NCBI GenBank assembly: GCA_902799015.1
Contig: CADBZI010000020.1
Coordinates: 1-50,028, forward strand
Source of the DNA: an uncultured Lachnospiraceae bacterium
GTDB taxonomy: Bacteria; Bacillota; Clostridia; Lachnospirales; Lachnospiraceae
Reading direction: 5' to 3'
Length of the DNA: 50,028 nt
Below are positions 1-8,532 of this stretch, one piece after another. Position 1 is the first letter of the stretch, and the number at the start of each line of letters is the position of its first letter. The translations under genes were made by a program, and so were the position numbers. The notes under the pieces were generated by a model. That model was not told the DNA's origin and made no database searches. It saw only the letters and a list, made by a program, of their open reading frames with translations.

Positions 1-172
1 CGAGGACCGCATTCGCATCTCCCGTCACAATCCTGTAATCCTCGTTCGGTGGCGGAATGATAATTCTCTGCGTAAGGAGCCCTCGCCACGTCCACCCCTT
101 CACAGTCACTGTTTCGGAGTTCGTCGTTTCCTCCTGGAATTCAAACATTCCGCCAAGTTCAGTGCCCTCTAT
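1..172 (-). pseudogene. Phage tail protein fragment (Gp37-like family), partial
   Basis: Read on the minus strand from about 172 down to 1, one frame stays open and gives a peptide with the motifs IEGTELGG, KGWTWRGLLTQ, IIIPPPNEDY and VTGDANAVL. I recognise this as the pattern of siphophage tail-associated Gp37-like proteins (known family pattern: GTE-x-GG, then TWRG-x-L, then PP-x-x-DY, then SG-x-x-N). The C-terminal side runs off the left edge. Upstream of about 172 the resemblance ends and the opposite strand carries a different, convincing protein, so the fragment is truncated at both ends. The exact junction lies somewhere in 158-180. It may be a real prophage remnant or a chimeric contig end. 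The family call is from memory without alignment. Confidence 0.6.
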
Positions 173-2161
173 GTAGTCGATGATGCCAGGATCTGGGGTT
201 CCTCGATCCTGGATGAGATTGAAGGGTTCTTTGAGGATGATGATATCACCGCAATTGTGATGACAGACGCTATGCGGAAGAATGAGTGTGATCTCGCGGA
301 TCTGATCTGTGAGATTGTGCCCGGCGTTCCAGGGCGCTGCAGTTCTTCCGCACTGCAGGATCTGGGAGATGGGATCGGGAAATCCCTCTTTATGCTGGAC
401 AGAAAGGGCACCGTTGAGGCCGCATCCTCATCGGAGTACGATTTTTCCGGACTCTTTGATGAGAACTCTGAGTGGGCGCCTCTTCGTGCTGTACTGGAAG
501 GGAAGGCAGATCATGTTTTCACGATTGTAGGTGAGGGGAACACGGCCAGCGTCTGCCTGGGGGTGAGGCGGCAGGGCAACCTCGGCATGCTGGTTTATCT
601 GGATTATGTTACCATACCGGTTTCCATCGAGGGATACTATTCGAATTATAAGGTGCCGGACGGACTGCTGCTGGTTACCGTTGATGCGCAGTCCGGAATG
701 ATCCTGTCCAGCTCTCAGGACGCTTATTCCGGCATGGATGCGTCTGCAATCGGCTTAAAGGACGAGACACTGCGCAATGGCTTCGCCGGAGATGTTCTGA
801 TCAACGGAACAAACTACTTTGTTCAGACCAGAAGCGGTGAGGAAAGGGTCAGCCTGATCGCAGCTGATCTTACGTACCTGACAAAGAAGTACCTTCCGGT
901 GATTCTTCTGACCGTCGCTGCCGGACTGGTGCTGGTCATTCTTCTGTTCTGGGCGGTGGGAACCCTTCAGAAAAAAACGTGGCGGAATCTGATGGTACAG
1001 GAACCGCACGCGCAGACCTCTGATTTCGGCCGCGAAGAGAAAAAGAAAAACCGAAGAATAGAGCAGCAGACGAAAGCGCTTCGGGAGAAAGAAAAGGAGA
1101 ATACGGAGGAGAAAGAGCAGGAAGAGAAAGAGCAGGAAGAGACTGCTTCGTTCTACAGAGAAAGCGACGGAAATCTGCGCTCGGATCGCTCGGCTGTAGG
1201 ACGCTGGCTGACTCTGAGAACGCCATTTCACAGTATGTCAGCAGATGAGAAGTTCCGGTTCGTGCTGCACATTCTGGTCATTCTGGCGTTTGCGTGCGCT
1301 TATTTCCTGTATCAGGGCAAGGAGAAAAACGGGATTAAGGGAAGCGCATTCGCCTTCCTTCTGCAGCATACCTGGCAGAACGGATTCAATATCTATGCAA
1401 TCTGTTACGCGATCCTTGTGATCATTCTCATCTTTGCCGTGACGATTCTGATTCGGAGACTGGTTCTTCTGATCAGTAAAAACTTCGGCAGCAGAGGAGA
1501 GACGATCGGCAGGCTGATCGGCAGCTTTATCGGTTATCTGTCGGTGATCGGCGCAATCGGGTACAGCCTGATGTATCTTGGCGTGAATACGATGACAATT
1601 CTTGCATCTGCCGGAATTGTCGGCCTGGGCATCAGCATCGGCGCCAAGGATCTGATCGCGGATATCCTTGCCGGAGTCTCGATCGTGTTCGAGGGAGAAT
1701 TCCGTACCGGGGACATCGTAGAGATCGGCGGGTTCCGGGGGCAGGTGGAAGAGATCGGTATCCGTACAACGAAGGTAATGGCATTGGGCAATGTGAAGGT
1801 GTTCCGCAACAGTGAGGTCAGCGGGGTAATCAATCTGACCCAGCGGTATTCGATTGCCAGTGTCAAGGTTTCCGTGAGCAGGGCGGAACCCCTGGAGAAG
1901 GTGGAGGAAATCTTCAAAAGAGAACTGCCCGCGATTCGGGAAAAGATTCCTCAGGCAGTGGAGGATATCTCCATGAGTGGTCTGGTAGAGGTGAATACTG
2001 CAAATGTCATTCTGGCATTTTCCACAAAATGCAGGGAATCGGACCGCTATGGCATTGAGCTGAGGCTCAAGCGGGAATTAGATCTTTTGATGGAGCGGGA
2101 AAACATAGGATCCTGGGGACTTTGGAAGAAACCGGAAGGCTATATGCCGCCGCCATTATGA
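173..2161 (+). CDS. MscS-type mechanosensitive channel with extra N-terminal sensor region, 5' truncated
   Basis: A membrane channel of the small-conductance mechanosensitive family. The pore helix and beta domain are clear at nt 1525-2100: the segment ASAGIVGLGISIGAKDLIAD, then FEGEFRTGDIVEIGG and a VKVFRNSEV stretch. Upstream lie a hydrophobic segment near nt 896-961, a highly charged Lys/Glu linker (nt 1025-1145, probably coiled coil), and further membrane segments near 1256-1315 and 1390-1480. The part before nt 896 looks like an extracytoplasmic ligand- or stress-sensing domain. The frame is open to base 2, but residues before about 173 are antisense to the phage fragment, so the true N-terminus is missing. 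A GTG-ATG at 257 is only an internal candidate start. The next gene begins 29 bases downstream. Confidence 0.85.
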   Translation, partial: VVDDARIWGSSILDEIEGFFEDDDITAIVMTDAMRKNECDLADLICEIVPGVPGRCSSSALQDLGDGIGKSLFMLDRKGTVEAASSSEYDFSGLFDENSEWAPLRAVLEGKADHVFTIVGEGNTASVCLGVRRQGNLGMLVYLDYVTIPVSIEGYYSNYKVPDGLLLVTVDAQSGMILSSSQDAYSGMDASAIGLKDETLRNGFAGDVLINGTNYFVQTRSGEERVSLIAADLTYLTKKYLPVILLTVAAGLVLVILLFWAVGTLQKKTWRNLMVQEPHAQTSDFGREEKKKNRRIEQQTKALREKEKENTEEKEQEEKEQEETASFYRESDGNLRSDRSAVGRWLTLRTPFHSMSADEKFRFVLHILVILAFACAYFLYQGKEKNGIKGSAFAFLLQHTWQNGFNIYAICYAILVIILIFAVTILIRRLVLLISKNFGSRGETIGRLIGSFIGYLSVIGAIGYSLMYLGVNTMTILASAGIVGLGISIGAKDLIADILAGVSIVFEGEFRTGDIVEIGGFRGQVEEIGIRTTKVMALGNVKVFRNSEVSGVINLTQRYSIASVKVSVSRAEPLEKVEEIFKRELPAIREKIPQAVEDISMSGLVEVNTANVILAFSTKCRESDRYGIELRLKRELDLLMERENIGSWGLWKKPEGYMPPPL

Positions 2162-2190
2162 TTCCGGGGTGCGGACAGGAGGAAATCGCG

Positions 2191-2634
2191 ATGAAGCATC
2201 CGTTCAAGATTCTGATCAATGTTCTTCGTCATACCGGGGCTGACAAATTTTTGTTGTCCTATGTTGCTTTCTTTTTTGCCGATGCGGCGTTGATCTGGCT
2301 TTTTGAGCCGACGTTCACATCCTATCGCACATCACTTTGGTATTGCTATGCGGTGGTCTCCACCGCAGGGTTTGGAGATGTCGTGGTGACGACAGCGATT
2401 CCCCGGATTCTGTCTGTCGTACTGACGGCGTACTCGGTCCTGATCATTGCCATCGTGACCGGTGTTGTCGTGAACTATTATACACAGATGATAGAGATGA
2501 AGAATAAGGAAACGCTTTCTTCTTTTCTTGACCGGCTGGAAAGACTTCCGGAGCTGTCCGGGGAGGAACTGGAGTCACTTTCCGCTTCGGTGCGGCATTT
2601 CCGGAGAACCGGGAAGAGGGAACCGGACGCGTAA
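2191..2634 (+). CDS. Small one-pore potassium-channel-like protein (ion channel 2 family)
   Basis: A 147-residue membrane protein. The selectivity-filter-like motif STAGFGD (compare TVGYGD of K+ channels) sits in a pore loop between two hydrophobic helices, preceded by another membrane helix, and followed by a charged cytoplasmic tail. This is the minimal pore-domain layout; a functional channel would be a tetramer. The start at 2191 is chosen because AGGAGG lies just upstream (2177-2183); a longer frame from 2122 overlaps the MscS gene and lacks a site. Position behind an MscS channel suggests a shared role in ion or osmotic balance. GFGD in place of GYGD occurs in some K+ channels, so the ion is probable but not proven. 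Confidence 0.75.
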   Translation: MKHPFKILINVLRHTGADKFLLSYVAFFFADAALIWLFEPTFTSYRTSLWYCYAVVSTAGFGDVVVTTAIPRILSVVLTAYSVLIIAIVTGVVVNYYTQMIEMKNKETLSSFLDRLERLPELSGEELESLSASVRHFRRTGKREPDA

Positions 2635-2804
2635 GAAAAAAGAAAAGAGCAGACAAAAACAGGTAGCGAAACCGGGAATGGCAAGATATACTGTGTAAGA
2701 GAACAACCTCAGCCATATTTTCATCCGCGCAGGGTGGGGCGGCTTGGGGCTTTCACAGGGGGAGAGGTTCCCGGACAAGGAGAATAAGGAGAGGAGGTCC
2801 TTAC

Positions 2805-3161
2805 ATGAGTTCTTTTTTTGCATGGGTGCTGACAATGCTTCTTTCGTTTGGCGCAGGCGTCTCCGCCGGCCGTGATTATCAGAAGGACACGGAACTGGAG
2901 CAGAAGGTTCAGGCACATATGGATGTGATCGTAGATGAAGCGGCAGGCATTGTGGATGATGTGGCGGAAGCTGCGAAAGACCGGAAGGAAACCGCGGAGT
3001 CCGAGCTCAAGGAAAGTGACGGGTACAAGAAGGCAGAGGAATTCGCCAGCGATGTCCAGGAGATCGCGGATAACACGAAGGCGGATATTGAAGATCACTT
3101 CGGATCGGAAGAGACAGAGACAGAGGCAGAGCTCCAGACGGAAGCGGCGGATTTGAGCTGA
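2805..3161 (+). CDS. Small membrane-anchored acidic protein of unknown function
   Basis: 118 residues. The first 25 or so are hydrophobic (one membrane anchor or uncleaved signal, ending ...GAGVSAG), and the rest is charged and predicted helical, with many Glu, Asp, Ala and Lys residues and an acidic C-terminus rich in ET pairs. A strong site GGAGG lies at 2792-2796. The layout recalls YtxH-like stress/envelope proteins, but I see no diagnostic motif and do not assign a function. It stops 21 bases before the ABC transporter gene and may be co-transcribed with it. Confidence 0.65.
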   Translation: MSSFFAWVLTMLLSFGAGVSAGRDYQKDTELEQKVQAHMDVIVDEAAGIVDDVAEAAKDRKETAESELKESDGYKKAEEFASDVQEIADNTKADIEDHFGSEETETEAELQTEAADLS

Positions 3162-3182
3162 TGAGGATCGGAAAGACGCAGA

Positions 3183-5955
3183 ATGCTTAGGATCAAAAAC
3201 ATTCACAAGGAATACAGGACAGGTACGCTCGTTCAGAAAGCTCTGGACGGCGTATCTTTGTCATTTCGGGAAAATGAATTTGTTGCGGTTCTGGGTCCGA
3301 GCGGTTCCGGAAAGACAACGCTGCTGAATATCATCGGAGGGCTGGATCACTGTGACAGCGGGGAGCTGATCATTGACGGCGTGCCGACAGAGAAGTATAA
3401 GAGCAGGGACTGGGACGCGTATCGGAATCATTCTGTGGGATTCATCTTTCAGAGCTATAATCTGATCCCGCATCAGACACTCAGAAGCAATGTTGAGCTG
3501 GCGATGACGCTGGCCGGAACCGGCCGCTCCGAGCGGCGTGCGCGGGCGGAGGAGGAGCTGGAAAAGGTCGGACTGAAAGACCAGATGCATAAGAAGCCGC
3601 TCCAGCTGTCCGGGGGACAGATGCAGCGGGTCGCGATTGCAAGAGCCCTGGTAAATCAGCCGACGATTGTGCTGGCGGATGAACCGACGGGTGCTCTGGA
3701 CAGTGAAACCGGTGAGCAGGTGATGCAGCTTCTGAGTGAGGTGGCAAAGGATCATCTGGTCATCATGGTGACGCACAATCCCGAGCTTGCCGAGCGCTAT
3801 GCGACCCGGATTATCCGGGGACACCAGCGTGCAGACAGATTCCGTCTCTCCTGCGCGGAGGGAAGAAGGGCGCCGGAAAAAGCCTTCCATGTCCTTCCTG
3901 ACTGCGCTGGCTTTGTCGGTTTCTAACCTGCTGTCCAAGAAGGCAAGGACAATTCTGGCGGCCTTTGCCGCATCCATCGGGATCACGGGCATCGCGCTGA
4001 TCCTGTCGCTGTCCACCGGAGCACATGATTACATCAACCGGATGGAGGAAAGCGCGCTCAGCGAATACCCGCTTCAGATTACAGCCTCCTCCTTTTCCAT
4101 GGAAACCATGATGAGCTCCTTCTCCCAGATGCGGATCGGCCAAAGCGCGGAGACGGAGGGCCGGAATTCCGGACAGGTTCAGGAGCAGCAGATTCTCGGC
4201 AGCATGCTGGCCGGTTCCGGCACAAATGATCTTGCGTCTCTGAAAAGATGGTTTGACAGCGGTTACAGTGAGATCGAGGATGTAACCCGCTGCGTGAGCT
4301 ATTCCTACGGCATCAGTCCGCAGGTCTATCTGAAAGAGGAAGCCGGGTACCGCCAGGTCAATCCGGATCAGACGATGGGGGCGGTCGGGATCTCCATGAG
4401 CGAGAATCTCACCTCCATGATGAGCGTGTGGAACGGCAACGATCTGTTCTGCAAGCTTCCCGACAAAGAGGAAATCTATCAGGATTCCTACAAGGTACTG
4501 GCCGGACGCTGGCCAAAGCGGATGGATGAGTGTGTCCTGGTGCTGCTTCCCGGCGGAGGTGTTCCGGATTATCTGCTCTATTCCATGGGATTGAAGGATG
4601 CGTCCGAGCGGGATGAGATCATCGAGAATGTGGTGAACGGTGATTCGGTGGATACCTCCATGGAGGAGTCGAAGGAGTATGATCCGGAGGAATTTCTCGG
4701 AATTTCCTTCCGTGTGCTGCCGGCCTGCCGCATGTTCTACTATGACGAGAATCTTGATGTATGGCTGGATGGCTCGGGGGACACGAAGCGGATGAATGCC
4801 TTGCTCGATCAGGCACAGGAGATTTCCATCTGCGGCGTGGTTTCTCCCAGGGACAGCAATTCCATGGGACTTCTGGAGCTTGGGATCGATTACCGCCCGG
4901 AGCTGATGGAGTATCTTCTCGGCGAGGCGGCGGACAGTGAGATCGTCAAACGGCAGCTGGAAGAGCCGGACATCGATGTTCTGACCGGAACCTTGTTCGG
5001 GGAAGAGGGCGATGCCATGGCCAGGGCTTTCATGGATCTGATCGAGATCCACCCCGAGAAGCTGCCGGACGCTGTATCGTTTGACTGGGACGGACTGGAC
5101 CGGGTGCTCGAGGAAAATGGAAAGCTGAGTGCGGTCCAGACCGTGCGGATCATCCGTGAACTGTCCCGCACCGGACAGTCGCCGACCCTGCAGGAGGTGA
5201 TCGATGACCTTCTTCCGGCGCTGATGGATCTCTTCCAGGTGGATGAGAGCAGGATCTCCGAGGCCATCTCCTTCCAGATGGACGAGGAGAAGATGCGGCA
5301 GATGTACAAAAACCAGTCTGTGATGGAGGAGTCGAGCTACCGCTCCAACCTGCTCCGCTTCGGTTACGCGGATGTAGATGACCCTTCCATGATCACCATC
5401 TATCCGAACGATTTTGAAGCAAAGGATGAGGTGATCAGGATCCTGGACGCCTACAACAGCGCGATGGAGAAGGAGGGCTATGAAGATAAGGTGATCTCTT
5501 ACACCGATTACGTGGGATCTCTGATGAGCTCGGTCACGACGATCATTGACGTGATCACCTACGTGCTGATTGCCTTTGTCGCGGTGTCTCTGATCGTGTC
5601 CTCGATTATGATCGGAATCATCACCTATATCTCGGTCCTGGAGCGGCGCAAGGAGATCGGAATTCTGCGCGCAATGGGCGCGTCCCGCCGCAATATCACA
5701 CAGGTATTCAATGCGGAGACCTTTATCATCGGTCTTCTGGCCGGCGCGTTCGGGATCGCGCTGACGTTGCTTGCGCTGATCCCGATCAACATGGCGATTC
5801 ATTCGTATACGGATCAGCCTGTGTCGGCATTTCTGCCGCCCCGCGCAGCAGTGATTCTGATTGCGCTTTGTGTTATACTGAATCTGATCGGCGGATTCCT
5901 GCCTGCGTGCAAGGCAGCCAGACAGGATCCGGTGGAAGCTTTAAGAAGCGAGTAG
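3183..5955 (+). pseudogene. ABC transporter ATPase-permease fusion (MacB/FtsX type), frameshifted
   Basis: N-terminal part (3183 to about 3820): a LolD/MacB-like ATPase with Walker A GPSGSGKT (residues 38-45), signature LSGGQMQR, Walker B ADEPTGALD and the H-loop MVTHNPE. The other frame (readable from 3787 to 5955) carries the permease: one membrane helix near MSFLTALALSVSNLL, a long extracytoplasmic domain, then three C-terminal helices with ERRKEIGILRAMGAS, the FtsX/MacB hallmark. In related Clostridia both halves form one chain (remembered family knowledge). The frames change at the G run 3817-3820: one extra G would give IIRGDTSVQTD and join them at about 924 residues. Likely export or mechanotransmission role. 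It is either a sequence error or a disabled gene; the ATPase frame alone ends at 3926 with a nonsense tail. Confidence 0.8.
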
Positions 5956-5988
5956 AAGCGAATCAAAGACAGACAGGAGTGATCGAAG

Positions 5989-6012
5989 AAGCACGGATCG
6001 GTTCCGTGTTTT
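5989..6012 (+). terminator. Intrinsic terminator after the ABC transporter
   Basis: The stem CACGGA (5992-5997) pairs with TCCGTG (6003-6008) around a 5-base loop, extended by a G-U and two A-U pairs, and is followed by TTTT. It separates the ABC transporter gene from the riboswitch leader. The stem is short, so strength is uncertain. Confidence 0.5.
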
Positions 6013-6021
6013 CCCAAAAAG

Positions 6022-6076
6022 GATTCCGTCCACACGCAAGTATGCAAAGTGCGCTGTGCGGCACAGGGACGGAACC
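6022..6076 (+). other. Unassigned hairpin upstream of the riboswitch
   Basis: TTCCGTCC (6024-6031) is a perfect 8-base complement of GGACGGAA (6067-6074), enclosing a 35-base loop that holds a smaller GTGC/GCAC pairing. It lies just 5' of the cobalamin riboswitch core and does not belong to the conserved aptamer I recognise. Whether it is transcribed depends on where the leader promoter is, which I could not place. Confidence 0.35.
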
Positions 6077-6104
6077 GCTGTGGAAAGCATTTTCATACAA
6101 GAGT

Positions 6105-6360
6105 GACCGGTGCCGCCTCCAGGAGGCGGATAATAGGGAAGCAGGTGAGAATCCTGCGCGATCCCGTCACTGTGAGAGCGAACAGGGCAGCAACAAGTCA
6201 CTGGGCGATTGCCTGGGAAGGCGCTGCCTCTCCGCCGCCACCTGCAGCAGAAAGAAGTGTGTATGCGTATCGCAGGAAACGATCCGCGTGCACAGGATCC
6301 AAAGAGGATCCGGCTGCAGGGATACAGAGCGGTATGCTTCAGCCAGGAGACCTGCCGGCC
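6105..6360 (+). promoter_or_regulatory. Cobalamin (adenosylcobalamin) riboswitch
   Basis: Conserved elements appear in order: GGTGCC (6109-6114), a GC-rich hairpin GCCTCC/GGAGGC, AATAGGGAA (6132-6140), GCAGGTGAGAATCCTGC (6141-6157), CCCGTCACTGTGA (6163-6175), and the 3' B12 box AGCCAGGAGACCTGCC (6341-6356). This is the known cobalamin aptamer pattern. The interval between the core and the B12 box (about 6180-6338) is long, so peripheral arms are extended. It precedes a terminator at 6449 and the chelatase/importer operon, which fits transcriptional repression by adenosylcobalamin. Confidence 0.93.
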
Positions 6361-6448
6361 ATGATCGTACAGGAGGAAGACTCCGGATCACGTGGGTTTG
6401 ATCGTACGGAAGGCTGCAGCCGCGGATGGACTGTAGCTTTCTTGAGAT

Positions 6449-6478
6449 ACCCATTACAGCTCCCTGTAATGGGTTTTT
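6449..6478 (+). terminator. Riboswitch-controlled intrinsic terminator
   Basis: ACCCATTACAG (6449-6459) pairs perfectly with CTGTAATGGGT (6464-6474), an 11-bp stem with a 4-base loop, followed directly by a T run (6474-6478). It lies about 90 bases after the B12 box and about 80 bases before the first gene, the classic arrangement for a ligand-controlled transcription terminator. Confidence 0.9.
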
Positions 6479-6559
6479 GCACAATAAGGCCGGACACACA
6501 GCGTCCTGCCGGGAGTGCGCAAGGCAATATCATCAATCATATGCAAGAAGGAGGACACA

Positions 6560-7510
6560 ATGAGAAAGAAAATGACAGCTTGGTTGGCAATGACAGTATC
6601 CTTTATGCTGGCGGCAGGAGGCACTGCGGCATTCGCTGCACAGACGGAGGCTGAGGAGGCGGCCGTGGAAACGGAGGCGGACACGGGGGATGCTTCCCTT
6701 GACGATCCCCGGAACCAGGACGGCATCGGCAGCAAGGAGATTCTTGTTGTCAGCTTCGGGACCAGCTTCAATGACAGCCGGAGAATGACCATCGGCGCGA
6801 TTGAGACTGCAATCGAGGAAGCATTTCAGGACTATGACGTGAGAAGAGCATTCACATCGAATATCATCATCGATCACATTTCCGAAAGGGACGGTGTTGA
6901 GATCGATTCTGTGGCAGATGCGCTGGAAAGAGCCATGGACAATGGCGTGAAGGAGCTTGTGGTGCAGCCCACCCATCTGATGAGCGGCTTCGAATACAAT
7001 GATCTGTATGATATGATTGCGCAGAACGCAGATGCGTTCGAGTCCGTCACGGTCGGCGCGCCGCTGCTGGACACCGACGCGGACATGGCGGCGGTCGAAG
7101 AGATCCTTGTTGACTGGACAAAGGAGTATGACGACGGAAAGACCGCGATCGTATTCATGGGACATGGTACCGAGGCAGACTCCAATGGCGTCTACGCGGC
7201 TATGCAGGAGCTGATGACCGAGGACGGGCACGACAATTATTTCATCGGAACGGTGGAAGCGGAGCCCTCCCTGGAGGATGTGCTTGCCCTGGTGAAGGAA
7301 GGCAGCTATGAAAGAGTCGTGCTGGAGCCCATGATGGTCGTGGCAGGAGACCATGCGAACAATGACATGGCGGGAGACGAGGACGGCTCCTGGAAGCGCG
7401 CCTTCGAAGCGGAAGGATATGAAGTGACCTGCCTGCTCAGAGGCCTCGGAGAGAATGAAGACATTCAGAATCTGTATATCGAGCATCTGAAGAAGGCACT
7501 GGAAGGATAA
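6560..7510 (+). CDS. cbiK: Exported sirohydrochlorin cobaltochelatase (CbiK family)
   Basis: Class II chelatase that inserts cobalt into sirohydrochlorin in the anaerobic B12 pathway. The family signature VVSFGTSFNDSR appears after an N-terminal extension, and the two metal-binding/catalytic histidines appear as MGHGTE (H202) and AGDHANND (H265). The first 26 residues (MRKKM, hydrophobic core, then AAFAAQ) are a clear signal peptide, followed by a Glu/Ala-rich acidic spacer to about residue 55. The protein is therefore probably outside the membrane, as reported for the periplasmic CbiK of Desulfovibrio. Start 6560 follows GGAGG (6550-6554); a start at 6515 lacks one. It is the first gene under the B12 riboswitch. 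Extracytoplasmic siting makes a heme- or cobalt-related role besides B12 synthesis possible. Confidence 0.9.
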   Translation: MRKKMTAWLAMTVSFMLAAGGTAAFAAQTEAEEAAVETEADTGDASLDDPRNQDGIGSKEILVVSFGTSFNDSRRMTIGAIETAIEEAFQDYDVRRAFTSNIIIDHISERDGVEIDSVADALERAMDNGVKELVVQPTHLMSGFEYNDLYDMIAQNADAFESVTVGAPLLDTDADMAAVEEILVDWTKEYDDGKTAIVFMGHGTEADSNGVYAAMQELMTEDGHDNYFIGTVEAEPSLEDVLALVKEGSYERVVLEPMMVVAGDHANNDMAGDEDGSWKRAFEAEGYEVTCLLRGLGENEDIQNLYIEHLKKALEG

Positions 7511-7626
7511 GGATGGCCGGACTGCAGGATGAAGACAAGCTTGCTGTTCAGAACGGTATCCTGTGACGAAAGGCACGGAAACTGTGCGATGAAGAAGAAA
7601 AAGACCGGCGAAAGAGAGGCTTGAGG

Positions 7627-8532
7627 ATGAGGAAAAAATCAGGCAGCGCAATGATAGAGAAAAGAATGAGGAAGTGTATCGGGAGCATCTGCCTGGCAGC
7701 GGCACTTTGTGCTGTCTGCATGAGCCCGTATGCGCAGGAGACGGAATCCGAAGGAGCCGTGGCGGCAAAGTCGGAGATGGCAAAGGTCGTTGCGGTAACG
7801 GAAGACTGGATGGTGCCGGTGACGGCAGAGGAGCTGAAGGATGGAACATACGACATTGAAGTCCGGTCCAGCTCTTCCATGTTCCAGATTACGGACTGTA
7901 CGCTTACGGTAGAGGACGGAGAAATGAGCGCCGCGATGACAATGGGCGGAACCGGATACCGGTATGTGTGCATGGCCGCGCCCGAGGAGGCGGCAAAGGC
8001 GGAGGAGAAGGACTATATCGCTCCGCAGGAGCAGAAAGACGGAACCCATGTGTTCACCGTCCCGGTCCCGGCGCTGGATGAGGAGGTCGCGTGTGCCGCC
8101 TTCAGCGACAGGAAAGAGAAATGGTATGGCAGGCAGCTGTGCTTCGTGGCGGAATCGCTTCCCGCGGATGCATTTGCCAAGGAGAAGGGAAATGCCGCCG
8201 ATGCTCTGGATCTGGCGGACGGCACCTATCTGGCGGAGGTTTCTTTGGAGGGCGGATCGGGCAAGGCATCCATCACATCGCCCGCACAGATTACGGTCAA
8301 GGACGGCGTCGTCACGGCCCGGATCGAGTGGAGCAGCCCGAATTATGATTACATGGTAGCAGCCGGAAAGAAGCTGCTGCCGGTCAACGAGGATGGCAAT
8401 TCCGTATTCGAGATTCCGGTTCGCGCATTTGACCGTCCGGAAGCTGTGAAGGCGGATACCACAGCGATGAGCACACCATATGAAATTGCATATACGCTTA
8501 CATTTGATTCTGAAACCATTCAGAAACAGTAA
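7627..8532 (+). CDS. Exported two-domain beta-rich protein, NEAT-like (unproven)
   Basis: About 301 residues with a signal peptide (MRKCIGSICLAAALCAVCMS...). Two similar domains follow, each opening with L-x-DGTY and running through V-x-DG and a segment ending in VP or IPV: about residues 70-180 and 195-300. The second ends with STPYEIAYTLTFD, containing Y-x-x-x-Y, which resembles the heme-ligating strand of NEAT domains. That resemblance is my inference. Placed between an exported chelatase and an importer, it may bind a tetrapyrrole or metal at the cell surface. Start is ambiguous (TTG 7621, ATG 7627, 7651 or 7666); 7627 is a compromise. The 3' end overlaps the next gene by 53 bases. Confidence 0.75.
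   Translation: MRKKSGSAMIEKRMRKCIGSICLAAALCAVCMSPYAQETESEGAVAAKSEMAKVVAVTEDWMVPVTAEELKDGTYDIEVRSSSSMFQITDCTLTVEDGEMSAAMTMGGTGYRYVCMAAPEEAAKAEEKDYIAPQEQKDGTHVFTVPVPALDEEVACAAFSDRKEKWYGRQLCFVAESLPADAFAKEKGNAADALDLADGTYLAEVSLEGGSGKASITSPAQITVKDGVVTARIEWSSPNYDYMVAAGKKLLPVNEDGNSVFEIPVRAFDRPEAVKADTTAMSTPYEIAYTLTFDSETIQKQ

Noticed and set aside
3811-5802. 663-residue open frame on the minus strand
   Set aside because: It lies antisense to the ABC permease, is rich in His, Asp and Arg, has no domain pattern, and follows codon-position shadowing. The plus-strand frame has clear membrane helices and FtsX motifs.
6533-7849. 438-residue open frame on the minus strand
   Set aside because: Antisense to cbiK and the following gene; low-complexity Ser/Pro/Leu composition and no family features.
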